Origin: Roseomonas genomospecies 6
GTDB taxonomy: Bacteria > Pseudomonadota > Alphaproteobacteria > Azospirillales > Azospirillaceae
Assembly (NCBI RefSeq): GCF_008365375.1
Contig: NZ_QOKW01000031.1
Span: 1-62,935, forward strand
Length of the DNA: 62,935 nt
Reading direction: 5' to 3'
Shown here: positions 50,457 to 58,747 of the stretch, piece after piece
Layout: every line of letters begins with the position of its first letter
Numbering within the stretch: position 1 is the stretch's first letter
Made by a program: the position numbers and the translations under genes
The notes under the pieces: model-generated
What the model saw: only the letters and a program-made list of their open reading frames with translations
What the model was told of the DNA's origin: nothing
Database searches by the model: none

Positions 50457-51137
50457 ATGCGAATGCACATGGCGCATAAACTGTCCGTGGCGCTCTGCGC
50501 CCTGTCCCTGGCCCTGTCCCCCATGGCCGTCGCCCAGGCACAGCCCTCATCCAAATCGCAAAGCCCCAAGGACGCGTCGGTCCCGCCGATCGCCGTCGAG
50601 CGGACCGAGGAGGGCGAACCGGTCATCGTCCATGAGGGAGAGGCGTCCTTCTACGGCGGCTCGTTCCACGGCAGGAAGACGGCCAGCGGCGAGCGGTTCG
50701 ACCAGAACAAGCCGACCGCCGCCTCGCGCGAACTGCCGCTGGGCACCAAGGTCACCGTGACCAACCAGGACAACGGCAAGAGCGTCGACGTCATCGTCAA
50801 CGACCGAGGCCCCTATGTGGATGGGCGTGTCATCGACCTTTCGAAGAAGGCCGCCAAGCAGATCGACATGATCGAGGACGGCGTGGCCCCGGTCCGCGTC
50901 GAGGCCAAGCCGTCCGAGCAGCCGACCGAAGCCGTGAAGGAAAAGGTCGAGGCCAAGGCCGAGAAAGCCGACAAGACCGCCGACAAAACACAGGTGGCGG
51001 AGCAGCCGGGGTCCGAGAGGAAGAGGAACGGCGCCGCCCTGTCCGGTTCGTCCGGGTCCGGTTCGTCCGGGTCCGGTTCGTCCGGGTCCGGTTCGTCCGG
51101 CGCCGACCGGCAATCCGGCTCCGGATCGGACCGCTAG
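50457..51137 (+). CDS. rlpA: septal ring lytic transglycosylase RlpA-like protein
   Basis: 226 aa exported protein. Signal peptide to about AVAQAQ, a linker, then the double-psi beta-barrel RlpA domain: GEASFYGGSFHGRKTASGE, FDQNKPTAASRELPLGTKV, VNDRGPYVDGRVIDLS, whose Asp and His residues match the lytic transglycosylase active site. The C-terminal third is Lys/Glu-rich and then a Gly/Ser tail with a 15-bp tandem repeat; no SPOR domain is seen. Start: ATGs at 50457, 50463 and 50469; GGGAGG at 50448 best fits the second. Confidence 0.9.
   Translation: MRMHMAHKLSVALCALSLALSPMAVAQAQPSSKSQSPKDASVPPIAVERTEEGEPVIVHEGEASFYGGSFHGRKTASGERFDQNKPTAASRELPLGTKVTVTNQDNGKSVDVIVNDRGPYVDGRVIDLSKKAAKQIDMIEDGVAPVRVEAKPSEQPTEAVKEKVEAKAEKADKTADKTQVAEQPGSERKRNGAALSGSSGSGSSGSGSSGSGSSGADRQSGSGSDR
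51041..51100. repeat. 15-bp tandem repeat in the rlpA 3' end
   Basis: Four perfect copies of GTCCGGTTCGTCCGG, encoding a repeated Ser-Gly-Ser-Ser-Gly tail. The length is a multiple of three, so copy-number variation would change tail length without a frameshift. Confidence 0.9.
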
Positions 51138-51154
51138 ACTCAAATCCGGGGCGC

Positions 51155-51970
51155 TCAAACCCTTGGCGGGCGGAAGGTCCGTCCCGCCCGCTGGCCGCGG
51201 TCGAAGGCGGCCAGAAGGGCACCCAGCCCACCCGACGCCGCGTGGCGCGACCACAGGAAGGGGCGCAGCATGTTGCGGGTGCCGAAGCCGTGCACATGCA
51301 CGGTGCGGCGCCCCAGCGCCTGCAGCCCCTCCCGCGCCACGTCCAGCGGGTCGGCGGCCCCCGGCAGCGCGTTCAGGGCGAAGCCGGCCCGCTTGCCGAA
51401 GTCGGTGCGGGTGGCGCCGGGGCACAGAACCAGCACATCGACCGGCTTGCGCTTCAGCTCCGCCGCCAGCGCCTCGCCGTAGGCCAGGATGAAGCTCTTG
51501 CTGGCGCAGTAGGTCCCAAGGAACGGGATGGGCTGGAAGGCCGCCGTGCTCGACAGCAGGATCAGCCCGGCACGCCGTCCGTCGCGGGCCGCCCGGTCGA
51601 TCATGCCGGGCAGCAGCGCGCGGGTCAGCACCGTGGTCGCCACCACGTTCAGCTCCACCGTCGCCCGCTCCGCCTCCGGTGCGTTGTCGAGCACCGGCCC
51701 GAAGGCGCCCGACCCGGCGTTGTTGATGAGCAGGTCGATCTCCAGCGTCTCCGCCTTCTGGATCAGGGCGTTCCGCCCCTCGTCGGTGGTCAGGTCGGCG
51801 GCCAGCACCTCCACCCGGCGACCGGCGGTCTCCAGGTCCGCCTTGGTGGCGGTCAGGGCCTCGGCGTTGCGGGCGGCCAGCAGGAGGCCGGTGTCGGCGG
51901 ACAGGGCACGGGCGAAACCGGCGCCGATGCCGGAGGTGCCGCCGGTGACCAGCGCGAAGCGGTGGGGCAT
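51155..51970 (-). CDS. short-chain dehydrogenase/reductase
   Basis: 271 aa cytoplasmic oxidoreductase. NAD(P)-binding TGGTSGIG near the N-terminus, structural NNAG in LLINNAGSG, active-site Ser in LSSTAAFQP and YxxxK in GTYCASKSFI. The C-terminal part (RNMLRPFLWSR) is variable. Classified as a classical SDR of the DltE/ketoreductase-like type; substrate unknown. The ATG at 51970 has no strong ribosome binding site. Convergent with rlpA. Confidence 0.9.
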   Translation of the reverse strand: MPHRFALVTGGTSGIGAGFARALSADTGLLLAARNAEALTATKADLETAGRRVEVLAADLTTDEGRNALIQKAETLEIDLLINNAGSGAFGPVLDNAPEAERATVELNVVATTVLTRALLPGMIDRAARDGRRAGLILLSSTAAFQPIPFLGTYCASKSFILAYGEALAAELKRKPVDVLVLCPGATRTDFGKRAGFALNALPGAADPLDVAREGLQALGRRTVHVHGFGTRNMLRPFLWSRHAASGGLGALLAAFDRGQRAGRTFRPPRV

Positions 51971-52182
51971 GGGTCGGATTCCGTAGCGGTTCGGTGGATG
52001 AAAGGTGACGGTTGGCCGCGGAGCCGGGAAGTCAAGCCGCCGCCCCCGAGTCGCCCCGCATTCCGCGGCGCAGCACGCCCTTTTATCAGTACACAAATCA
52101 ATTGACCGCGCGCCGACCCTTTACTGTCACGGAGCTGAAATCGCCGGCACCGCCGAAATAGGCGGAGCGCGTCGACTGTCCT

Positions 52183-52198
52183 CCTCTTTCGAAAGAGG
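52183..52198. repeat. 16-bp perfect palindrome CCTCTTTCGAAAGAGG
   Basis: Lies in the gap between the divergent SDR and phaJ genes, followed by TTAGAG and a run of six T residues. It may be an operator or a weak terminator on the plus strand. Confidence 0.45.
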
Positions 52199-52232
52199 TT
52201 AGAGATTTTTTCACTATTTCAGGCGACTCGTG

Positions 52233-52270
52233 TTGCCATCATGTGGTTGCAGTGCATATATCGCACCGCA
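52233..52270 (+). promoter_or_regulatory. phaJ promoter with overlapping inverted repeat
   Basis: -35 TTGCCA (52233-52238) and -10 CATATA or TATATC (52255-52262) at 16-18 bp. The inverted repeat TGCAGTGC-ATATATC-GCACCGCA (52248-52270, 7 of 8 pairs) covers the -10 and uses the same TGC/GCA half-sites as the phasin operators, though with a longer centre. Confidence 0.45.
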
Positions 52271-52323
52271 CCATACGTGTTGTCGCGCCGCCTCGCCGGT
52301 GCTTGATGAAAAGGAACCGCGTT

Positions 52324-52773
52324 ATGGACGATGTTCGCCAGATCCAGAGGGACAACGAAGGCCACTGCATCGAGGATCTTTCCGTCGGCATGACGGCGTC
52401 CTTCGCGAAGACGGTCACCGAGGCGGACATCGTTCTGTTCGCCGGCATCTCCGGCGACACCAACCCGGTCCACCTGAACCAGGAATACGCCAGCGGCACC
52501 ATGTTCCAGGGCCGCATCGCCCACGGCATGCTGAGCGTCAGCTTCATCTCCGCCGTTCTGGGCACCAAGCTGCCGGGGCCGGGCGCCATCTACATGGGCC
52601 AGACCCTGCGCTTCAAGGCGCCGGTCCGCGCCGGCGACACGGTGACCGCCCGCGCCACCGTGACCGAGGTGATCCCGGAAAAGCGCCGCGTCATCGTCCG
52701 CACGGTCTGCACCGTGGGCGAGACGGTGGTGATCGAGGGCGAGGCCACGCTGATGGTCCCCACCCGCGGCTGA
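52324..52773 (+). CDS. phaJ: (R)-specific enoyl-CoA hydratase, MaoC family
   Basis: 149 aa hot-dog fold enzyme hydrating trans-2-enoyl-CoA to (R)-3-hydroxyacyl-CoA, which feeds PHA synthesis from fatty acid oxidation. Catalytic motif FAGISGDTNPVHLNQEYA (Asp and His), then GRIAHGMLSVSFISAVLGTKLPGPG, the family fingerprint. The ATG at 52324 is preceded by AAAAGGA; ATGs at 52243 and 52306 are weaker. Its promoter repeat resembles the phasin operators. ribF follows 189 bp later. Confidence 0.88.
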   Translation: MDDVRQIQRDNEGHCIEDLSVGMTASFAKTVTEADIVLFAGISGDTNPVHLNQEYASGTMFQGRIAHGMLSVSFISAVLGTKLPGPGAIYMGQTLRFKAPVRAGDTVTARATVTEVIPEKRRVIVRTVCTVGETVVIEGEATLMVPTRG

Positions 52774-52962
52774 CCGCCCTCCGGGCAAGCCTTTTTCCAC
52801 CGACAAGCCTTTTTCCGCCGAAATGTCTTGCCGGTCGCCGGTGCGTAGACCACGCGCCGGCTCCGGTCTATATAAGACGCCCATGGCATGGCCCGCCCGA
52901 TGGCGGGCCGCCATCGTTTCCGGGGGCCGTCCGTGGCCCGCAGACCATCAGGGCGTGCACGC

Positions 52963-53925
52963 ATGCGATTGTTCCGACACACCGCCGACCTGCCGGAGGA
53001 CGCCCGCGGGGCCGTCGTCGCCCTTGGCAACTTCGACGGGGTGCACCGCGGCCATCAGGCGGTGATCGCCACCGCCCAGCGGATCGCCCGCGAATTCGGC
53101 GCGCCGTCGGCGGTGATGACCTTCGAACCGCACCCCCGCTCCGTCTTCCGCCCCGACGACGCCCCCTTCCGCCTGTCGCCCTTCCGCGTCAAGGCCCGCC
53201 ACATCGAGGCGCTGGGGGTCGATCTTCTGTTCGTCTGCCATTTCGACGACAGCTTCCTGCACAAGACCGCCGACGCCTTCATCCGGGAGGATCTGGTGGC
53301 CGGGCTGGGCGTGCGGCACGTCGTCTGCGGCTACGACTTCCTGTTCGGCCACGGGCGCGGCGGCGACCCCGCCCTGCTGCGGCAGGCCGGAGCGGCGCAC
53401 GGCTTCGGCGTGACGGAGGTCGGACCCGTGTCCGACGATGCGGAGGGCGTCTACTCCTCCACCCGCGTGCGCGACGCGCTGGTCGCCGGCAACCCGCGCG
53501 AGGCGGCCCGGCTGCTCGGCTCCCCCTGGGAAATCGAGGGCCGCGTCGAGCATGGCGACCACAAGGGACGCACCATCGGCTTCCCCACCGCCAACGTGGA
53601 ACTGGCCGACTATCTGCGCCCCGCCTTCGGCGTCTATGCGGTGCGGACCGGCGTCGACCAGGGGCCGTCCACCGTCTGGCGCGACGGAGTCGCCAACCTG
53701 GGCCGCCGCCCGACCGTGGGCGGAACGGTGGAACGGCTGGAGACCCACATCCTCGATTTCGACGGCGACCTCTACGGCCAGCACCTGCGCGTGCAGCTCA
53801 TCGAGTTCCTGAGGCCGGAGCGCAAGTTCGCCAGCTTCACCGAACTGAAGGACCAGATCGTCCAGGACGCCGCGGCGGCCCGCGCCGTTCTCGCCAAGGA
53901 ACCGCCCGACCGGACGGAGGGCTGA
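52963..53925 (+). CDS. ribF: bifunctional riboflavin kinase/FMN adenylyltransferase
   Basis: 320 aa. Makes FMN and FAD. The N-terminal nucleotidyltransferase domain carries GNFDGVHRGHQAVI, FEPHPRSVF and YSSTRVRDAL; the C-terminal flavokinase domain carries GRTIGFPTANV, the FGVYAVR strand and the motif NLGRRPTVGG with catalytic Glu in RLETHILDFDGDLYG. Start at MRLFRHTADLPEDARG. A 58-aa gene follows after 3 bp, probably in the same transcript; no FMN riboswitch is seen upstream. Confidence 0.95.
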   Translation: MRLFRHTADLPEDARGAVVALGNFDGVHRGHQAVIATAQRIAREFGAPSAVMTFEPHPRSVFRPDDAPFRLSPFRVKARHIEALGVDLLFVCHFDDSFLHKTADAFIREDLVAGLGVRHVVCGYDFLFGHGRGGDPALLRQAGAAHGFGVTEVGPVSDDAEGVYSSTRVRDALVAGNPREAARLLGSPWEIEGRVEHGDHKGRTIGFPTANVELADYLRPAFGVYAVRTGVDQGPSTVWRDGVANLGRRPTVGGTVERLETHILDFDGDLYGQHLRVQLIEFLRPERKFASFTELKDQIVQDAAAARAVLAKEPPDRTEG

Positions 53926-53928
53926 GCG

Positions 53929-54105
53929 ATGGACCGCGTGATCCTTCTGCTGTTCATCCTGAACCAGGGCGGCCCGACCACCATCGAGTTCGCCACGATG
54001 GAGCAGTGCAAGGCCGCCGAGCCCACCATCGTCCAGGCCTACCGCGAGATGACCGGCAACCCTGTGCTGACCCGCTGCATCACGCTGGCGCTGCCGGGGA
54101 AGTGA
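53929..54105 (+). CDS. 58-aa conserved-looking small protein after ribF
   Basis: ATG 3 bp after the ribF stop, TGA at 54103-54105. The protein begins with a hydrophobic stretch (MDRVILLLFILNQGG), then EFATMEQCKAAEPTIVQAY and a second Cys in TRCITLALPGK. Two cysteines separated by about 23 residues resemble small exported proteins of the alpha group with one disulfide. Codon use is GC3-rich like real genes. I do not recognise a family. Confidence 0.7.
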   Translation: MDRVILLLFILNQGGPTTIEFATMEQCKAAEPTIVQAYREMTGNPVLTRCITLALPGK

Positions 54106-54109
54106 CGGG

Positions 54110-54451
54110 CTATTCGCCGCGCACCAGCGCTTCGCCGATGTCACGGATCGTCCGAAGCACATCGCTGGGGCATCGGTCGAATTTCTCGGCGTTCCGGGCG
54201 GCGTAATCGACGGTGCGCAACTCGTTCGCCAAAACAACGCCCTTGGCCCGTTGCTCCCCTCGCATCGGCACCTCGAAGCTGCCGCCTTTCGCCTTGGTCG
54301 TCATCGGCACGATCAGTGCCAGACCGGTCGCCACACTGTAATAAGACGGTGTCAGGACGACCGCGGGGTGACGGAAGGCCGTTTCCTGCCCGGCTTGCGG
54401 GCTCATGTCGATCCAGATGATGTCGCCCGCATCAGGCACATAGCCGCTCAC
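54110..54451 (-). CDS. MazF/PemK-type toxin endoribonuclease
   Basis: 113 aa. SH3-like barrel toxin that cleaves mRNA. PDAGDIIWIDMSPQAGQE is the N-terminal signature, RHPAVVLTPSYYS carries the conserved Arg, and GLALIVPMTTKAKGG with the Thr/Ser active site follows; NELRTVDY is the third motif. The ATG overlaps the antitoxin stop by 4 bases, as in mazEF operons. Convergent with the small gene after ribF. Confidence 0.92.
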   Translation of the reverse strand: MSGYVPDAGDIIWIDMSPQAGQETAFRHPAVVLTPSYYSVATGLALIVPMTTKAKGGSFEVPMRGEQRAKGVVLANELRTVDYAARNAEKFDRCPSDVLRTIRDIGEALVRGE

Positions 54452-54702
54452 AGCCGTTCGCGTCCCTTCGGCTCGTCGTCCCAGGTCCGCTCTTCCGGCG
54501 CATGGCGGTGGCGCTCCGGGTCGAAGCCGGCGACCAGTTCCCGCAGGGTCGGCTTCCGGGCCGACTGGATCACCACCACCCCGTTCTCCTCGCGGAAGGT
54601 CACCGGTCCGCCGCCGTCTTCGATGCCCAGCAGGCGGCGGATCTCCACGGGAATGGTCACCTGCCCTTTTTCCGTCACCTTGGCGTTGCGAATCATTCCC
54701 AT
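54448..54702 (-). CDS. AbrB/MazE-type antitoxin
   Basis: 84 aa. N-terminal swapped-hairpin DNA-binding domain (AKVTEKGQVTIPVEIRRLLGIE), then a charged C-terminal tail (PERHRHAPEERTWDDE) expected to wrap the toxin. AAGGAG is 7 nt upstream of the ATG. First gene of the toxin-antitoxin operon, which is normally autorepressed by the pair; three direct 8-bp repeats just upstream are candidate binding sites. Confidence 0.92.
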   Translation of the reverse strand: MGMIRNAKVTEKGQVTIPVEIRRLLGIEDGGGPVTFREENGVVVIQSARKPTLRELVAGFDPERHRHAPEERTWDDEPKGRERL

Positions 54703-54713
54703 GCGCCGACTCC

Positions 54714-54736
54714 TTACCTCATTACCTCATTACCTA
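54714..54736. repeat. three direct 8-bp repeats upstream of the antitoxin gene
   Basis: TTACCTCA TTACCTCA TTACCTA on the plus strand, reading GGTAATGA on the minus strand, ending 12 bp before the antitoxin ATG. The unit includes GGT/GAGG sequence that resembles a ribosome binding site, so copy number could affect translation or autorepression. Confidence 0.65.
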
Positions 54737-54834
54737 CCCTATGGCCGGTCGTCCGGCAAGGACCGGCCATTGCGATTCGCACGCCGGGGGGCTACACACG
54801 GGACAGTTTGAGCCTCCCTGGGAGCCGTTAGGCC

Positions 54835-55545
54835 ATGACCACCGCCGCTGCCCTGCCCGTCCCGACCAATGGTGACCGGGCGACCATCGCCGCCACCGCC
54901 GCGAAGATCCTGCTGGAAATCAAGGCGCTGCATTTCAACGCCGAGACGCCCTTCATCTTCACCTCCGGCTGGGCGAGCCCGGTCTACACCGACTGCCGGC
55001 GCATCGTGTCCTTCCCGCGCGCCCGCAAGGCTCTGATGGACTTCGCCGTCCAGACCATCGAGCGCGAGATCGGCTATGAGAGCATCGACGCGGTGGCCGG
55101 CGGCGAGACGGCGGGCATCCCCTTCGCCGCCTGGATCGCCGAGCGGCTGGAACTGCCCATGCAGTATGTCCGCAAGAAGCCGAAGGGCTTCGGGCGCAAC
55201 GCCCAGATCGAGGGCGTGCTGACCGAGGGGCAGCGGGTCATCCTGGTCGAGGACCTCGCCACCGACGGCAAGAGCAAGGAGAACTTCGTCACGGCGCTGC
55301 GCAACGGCGGGGCCACGGTGACCGACAGCTTCGTGATCTTCCATTACGGCATCTTCCCGCAGTCGAAGACCAACATGGACCGTATCGGCGTCCGCCTGCA
55401 CGAGCTGTGCACCTGGTGGGATGTGCTGAAGGTCGCCCGCGAGAACCGCTATTTCGACGAGAACACCCTGTCGGAAGTCGAGAAGTTCCTGAACGACCCG
55501 GTCGGCTGGTCCGCCGCCCACGGCGGCAAGGCGAGCTTCGACTGA
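54835..55545 (+). CDS. pyrE: orotate phosphoribosyltransferase
   Basis: 236 aa. Joins orotate to PRPP to give OMP in pyrimidine synthesis. FTSGWASPVYTDCRRIVSFP is the orotate-binding N-terminal motif, AGGETAGIPFAAWI and MQYVRKKPKGFGRNAQIEG form the dimer loop, and the PRPP motif is VILVEDLATDGKSK. The C-terminal tail is longer than in E. coli, as in alphaproteobacteria. Monocistronic; ileS begins 200 bp later behind its own promoter. Confidence 0.96.
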   Translation: MTTAAALPVPTNGDRATIAATAAKILLEIKALHFNAETPFIFTSGWASPVYTDCRRIVSFPRARKALMDFAVQTIEREIGYESIDAVAGGETAGIPFAAWIAERLELPMQYVRKKPKGFGRNAQIEGVLTEGQRVILVEDLATDGKSKENFVTALRNGGATVTDSFVIFHYGIFPQSKTNMDRIGVRLHELCTWWDVLKVARENRYFDENTLSEVEKFLNDPVGWSAAHGGKASFD

Positions 55546-55567
55546 CGCCGCCCCGAGGCGCCGCGCC

Positions 55568-55751
55568 TTGACCGCACCGCCCACACCGCTAATATCCCGC
55601 GCCATGAGCTACCCGGCGTGGGTCATGGCGCGTATGGCGCGAATTACCAACCCGGCCTCCTGAGGGGGGCCGGGACCGCCTCGTTTGCGTGTGTCGGGGG
55701 CCTGACCGCCGCCGCCCGACGGTTCTGCTTCAGGTTCAGGATATCCCCGAC
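55568..55751 (+). promoter_or_regulatory. ileS promoter and structured leader with a short ORF
   Basis: -35 TTGACC (55568-55573), 16-bp spacer, -10 TAATAT (55590-55595); start near 55602. The leader can form hairpin 1, CGCGCCATGA (55598-55607)/TCATGGCGCG (55623-55632), and hairpin 2, CCCGGCCTCC (55651-55660)/GGGGGCCGGG (55665-55674). A 19-codon ORF (ATG 55604, TGA 55661-55663; MSYPAWVMARMARITNPAS) runs through both and contains one Ile codon. No T-box consensus and no T-run. A regulatory role is inference. Confidence 0.5.
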
Positions 55752-58607
55752 ATGACCCGCGACTACAAGTCCACCGTCTTTCTGCCCCGCACCGACTTCC
55801 CCATGCGCGGCGGCCTGCCCACCAAGGAGCCGGAGCTGCTGAAGCGCTGGGAGGAGATGGGCCTCTTCCAGCGGCTGCGCGAGACGGCGAAGGGCCGCGA
55901 AAAGTTCGTCCTGCACGACGGCCCGCCCTACGCCAACGGCAACATCCACATCGGCCACGCCGTCAACAAGGTGCTGAAGGACGTCATCGTCCGCTCGCGC
56001 CAGATGCAGGGCTACGACTCCAACTACGTCCCCGGCTGGGACTGCCACGGCCTGCCCATCGAGTGGAAGATCGAGGAGAAGTACCGGGCCGAGGGCAAGG
56101 ACAAGGACGAGGTTCCGCTCAACCAGTTCCGCGCCGAGTGCCGCCAGTTCGCCCAGAAATGGGTGGACATCCAGGCCGGCGAGTTCCGCCGCCTGGGCGT
56201 GGAGGGCAACTGGGCCGACCCGTACCTGACCATGACGCTGCCCGCCGAGGCGCAGATCGTCCGCGAGATCCACAAGTTCGCCATGAACGGCGGCCTCTAC
56301 AAGGGCGCCAAGCCGGTCATGTGGTCGGTGGTGGAGAAGACCGCGCTGGCCGAGGCGGAGATCGAGTACCACGATCACACCTCCACCACCGTCTTCGCGC
56401 GCTTCGCCATCTGGGGCTCGCCGGCGCCGGAGGTCGACGACGCCAACATCGTCATCTGGACGACCACCCCCTGGACCCTGCCGGGCAACCGCGCCATCGC
56501 CTTCGGCGAGGACATCGAATACGCGGTCTACAAGGTGCTGGCGGTCGAGGAGGGCAGCCTCGCCGAGGTCGGCGAGCGGCTCGTGCTGGCCACCGCGCTG
56601 GCCGAGGGCGTCTTCAAGGAAGCGAAGATCACCGACGCGCGGCTGCTGCACCGCTTCCCGGGCTCGCGTCTGGCCGGCGGCTATTGCCACCACCCGCTGA
56701 CCCGCGGCGGCTACGACTTCAAGGTGCCGCTGCTGGCCGGCGACTTCGTGACGACCGACGCCGGCACCGGCTTCGTCCACATCGCGCCGGGCCACGGCGA
56801 GGACGACTTCCACCTGGGTCAGGCCAACGGCATCGAGGTGCCGCAGACGGTCGGCGAGGACGGGCGCTACTACGACCATGTGCCGATGTTCGCCGGCCTG
56901 CGCGTCTACACCGCGGAAGGAAAGCCGGGCGAGGCCAACGGCGCCGTGCTGAAGGCCTTTGCGGAGGTCGGGGCGCTGCTCGCCAAGGGCAGGATCAAGC
57001 ACAGCTATCCGCATTCCTGGCGGTCGAAGGCCCCGCTGATCTTCCGCACCACGCCGCAGTGGTTCATCTCCATGGAGACGAACGACCTGCGCAGGACGGC
57101 GCTCCAGGCGATCTCCGACACGACGTGGTTCCCGGCCCAGGGCGAGAACCGCATCCGCGCGATGATCGAGCAGCGCCCGGACTGGTGCATCAGCCGCCAG
57201 CGCGCCTGGGGCGTGCCCATCGCCCTGTTCGTCCGCAAGGAGACGGGCGAGATCCTGCGCGACGCCGAGGTGTTCGCCCGCATCGCCGACATCTTCGAGA
57301 AGGAAGGCTCCGACGCGTGGTTCGCCCGCCCGGCGCAGGACTTCCTCGGCAACGCCCACCGCGCCGACGATTACGAGCAGGTCCGGGACATCGTGGACGT
57401 GTGGTTCGAGTCCGGCTCGACCCACGCCTTCGTGCTGGAGCAGCGGCCCGAACTGAAGTGGCCGGCCTCGCTGTACCTTGAAGGCTCCGACCAGCACCGC
57501 GGCTGGTTCCACTCCTCGCTGCTGGAAAGCTGCGGCACGCGGGGCCGCGCGCCCTACGACGCGGTTCTGACGCACGGCTTCACGCTCGACGAGCAGGGCC
57601 GCAAGATGTCCAAGTCGCTGGGCAACGTGGTCGCCCCGCAGGAGGTCTGCGACAAGTACGGCGCCGACATCCTGCGCCTCTGGGTGGTCAGCACCGACTA
57701 CACCGAGGACCAGCGCATCGGGCCGGAGATCATCAAGTATCAGGCCGACCATTACCGCCGACTGCGCAACACGCTGCGCTACATCCTGGGCGCGCTCGCC
57801 GACTACACCCCGGCCGAGCGCATCGCCGTGGCGGAGATGCCGGAGCTGGAGCGCTGGGTCCTGCACCGCCTGTCGGAGCTGGACGCGCTGGTCCGCGCGA
57901 AGATCGAGGCCTACGACTTCCACGACCTGTCGGTGGCGATCCACAATTTCTGCGCTGTGGAGCTGTCAGCCTTCTACTTCGACGTCCGCAAGGACAGCCT
58001 CTACTGCGACGCGCCGGGCTCGGTCCGCCGCCGCTCGGTCCGCACGGTGATGGAGCATCTGCTCTCCACCCTGACCGCGTGGCTGGCACCGATCCTCTGC
58101 TTCACGGCGGAGGAGGCGTGGCTCGCCCGTCCGGAGGGTCTGGCCGGGGTCGAGGGCTGGACTGAGGAGAGCGTCCATCTGCGCGTCTTCCCGGCCATCC
58201 CGGCGGAGTGGCGAAACGACGATCTCGCCGCCAAGTGGGAGGCCATCCGCACCGTCCGCCGCACCGTCACCGGCGCGCTGGAACTGGAGCGGGCCAACAA
58301 GAAGTTCGGATCGTCCCTCCAGGCCAACCCGACCGTCTTCGTGGACGCGGCGACCAAGGCGCTTCTCGACGGCGTGGACTTCGCCGAGGTCTGCATCACC
58401 TCGCAGATCACGGTGACGGAGGGCGCGGCCCCTGACGGTGCGTTCGTCCTGCCCGACGTGGCCGGCATCGCGGTGGTGCCCGGCCTCGCCGAAGGGGGCA
58501 AGTGCGAGCGCTGCTGGAAGATTCTTCCGGAGGTCGGCACGAACGCCGCACACCCGACGCTGTGCCTCCGCTGCGCCGAAGCCGTGGACGCGGAAGCGGC
58601 GTTCTAA
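55752..58607 (+). CDS. ileS: isoleucyl-tRNA synthetase
   Basis: 951 aa class I synthetase. HIGH motif in GNIHIGHA (residues 66-69), KMSKS at 618-622 in GRKMSKSLGN, the editing (CP1) domain with TTTPWTLPGNRAIAFG and HIAPGHGEDDF, the anticodon domain after about 690, and the C-terminal zinc ribbon CERCWK...CLRCAEAVD. The start MTRDYKSTVFLPRTDFPMRG fits bacterial IleS; the frame extends upstream into the leader. Downstream: a palindromic repeat, then lspA, an old bacterial neighbour of ileS. Confidence 0.97.
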   Translation: MTRDYKSTVFLPRTDFPMRGGLPTKEPELLKRWEEMGLFQRLRETAKGREKFVLHDGPPYANGNIHIGHAVNKVLKDVIVRSRQMQGYDSNYVPGWDCHGLPIEWKIEEKYRAEGKDKDEVPLNQFRAECRQFAQKWVDIQAGEFRRLGVEGNWADPYLTMTLPAEAQIVREIHKFAMNGGLYKGAKPVMWSVVEKTALAEAEIEYHDHTSTTVFARFAIWGSPAPEVDDANIVIWTTTPWTLPGNRAIAFGEDIEYAVYKVLAVEEGSLAEVGERLVLATALAEGVFKEAKITDARLLHRFPGSRLAGGYCHHPLTRGGYDFKVPLLAGDFVTTDAGTGFVHIAPGHGEDDFHLGQANGIEVPQTVGEDGRYYDHVPMFAGLRVYTAEGKPGEANGAVLKAFAEVGALLAKGRIKHSYPHSWRSKAPLIFRTTPQWFISMETNDLRRTALQAISDTTWFPAQGENRIRAMIEQRPDWCISRQRAWGVPIALFVRKETGEILRDAEVFARIADIFEKEGSDAWFARPAQDFLGNAHRADDYEQVRDIVDVWFESGSTHAFVLEQRPELKWPASLYLEGSDQHRGWFHSSLLESCGTRGRAPYDAVLTHGFTLDEQGRKMSKSLGNVVAPQEVCDKYGADILRLWVVSTDYTEDQRIGPEIIKYQADHYRRLRNTLRYILGALADYTPAERIAVAEMPELERWVLHRLSELDALVRAKIEAYDFHDLSVAIHNFCAVELSAFYFDVRKDSLYCDAPGSVRRRSVRTVMEHLLSTLTAWLAPILCFTAEEAWLARPEGLAGVEGWTEESVHLRVFPAIPAEWRNDDLAAKWEAIRTVRRTVTGALELERANKKFGSSLQANPTVFVDAATKALLDGVDFAEVCITSQITVTEGAAPDGAFVLPDVAGIAVVPGLAEGGKCERCWKILPEVGTNAAHPTLCLRCAEAVDAEAAF

Positions 58608-58617
58608 AGAAGCCCCT

Positions 58618-58726
58618 GCGCGGAACCCCCACCCTAACCCTCCCCCGCTGGGCGGGGGAGGGAACAAGGGAGACCCCATCTCCCTCCCCCGCCCAGCGGG
58701 GGAGGGCCGGGGTGGGGGCACCGCGC
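58618..58726. repeat. long palindromic intergenic repeat (copy 3)
   Basis: Outer arms GCGCGG/CCGCGC and ACCCCCACCC/GGGTGGGGG-type sequences enclose two hairpins, CCTCCCCCGC-TGG-GCGGGGGAGG and CCTCCCCCGC-CCA-GCGGGGGAGG. It fills the ileS-lspA gap, ending 21 bp before the lspA ATG. The arm sequence is shared with the copy at 21971-22070. Confidence 0.8.
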
Positions 58727-58747
58727 AATCACTCTCCGGAGTCCAGA

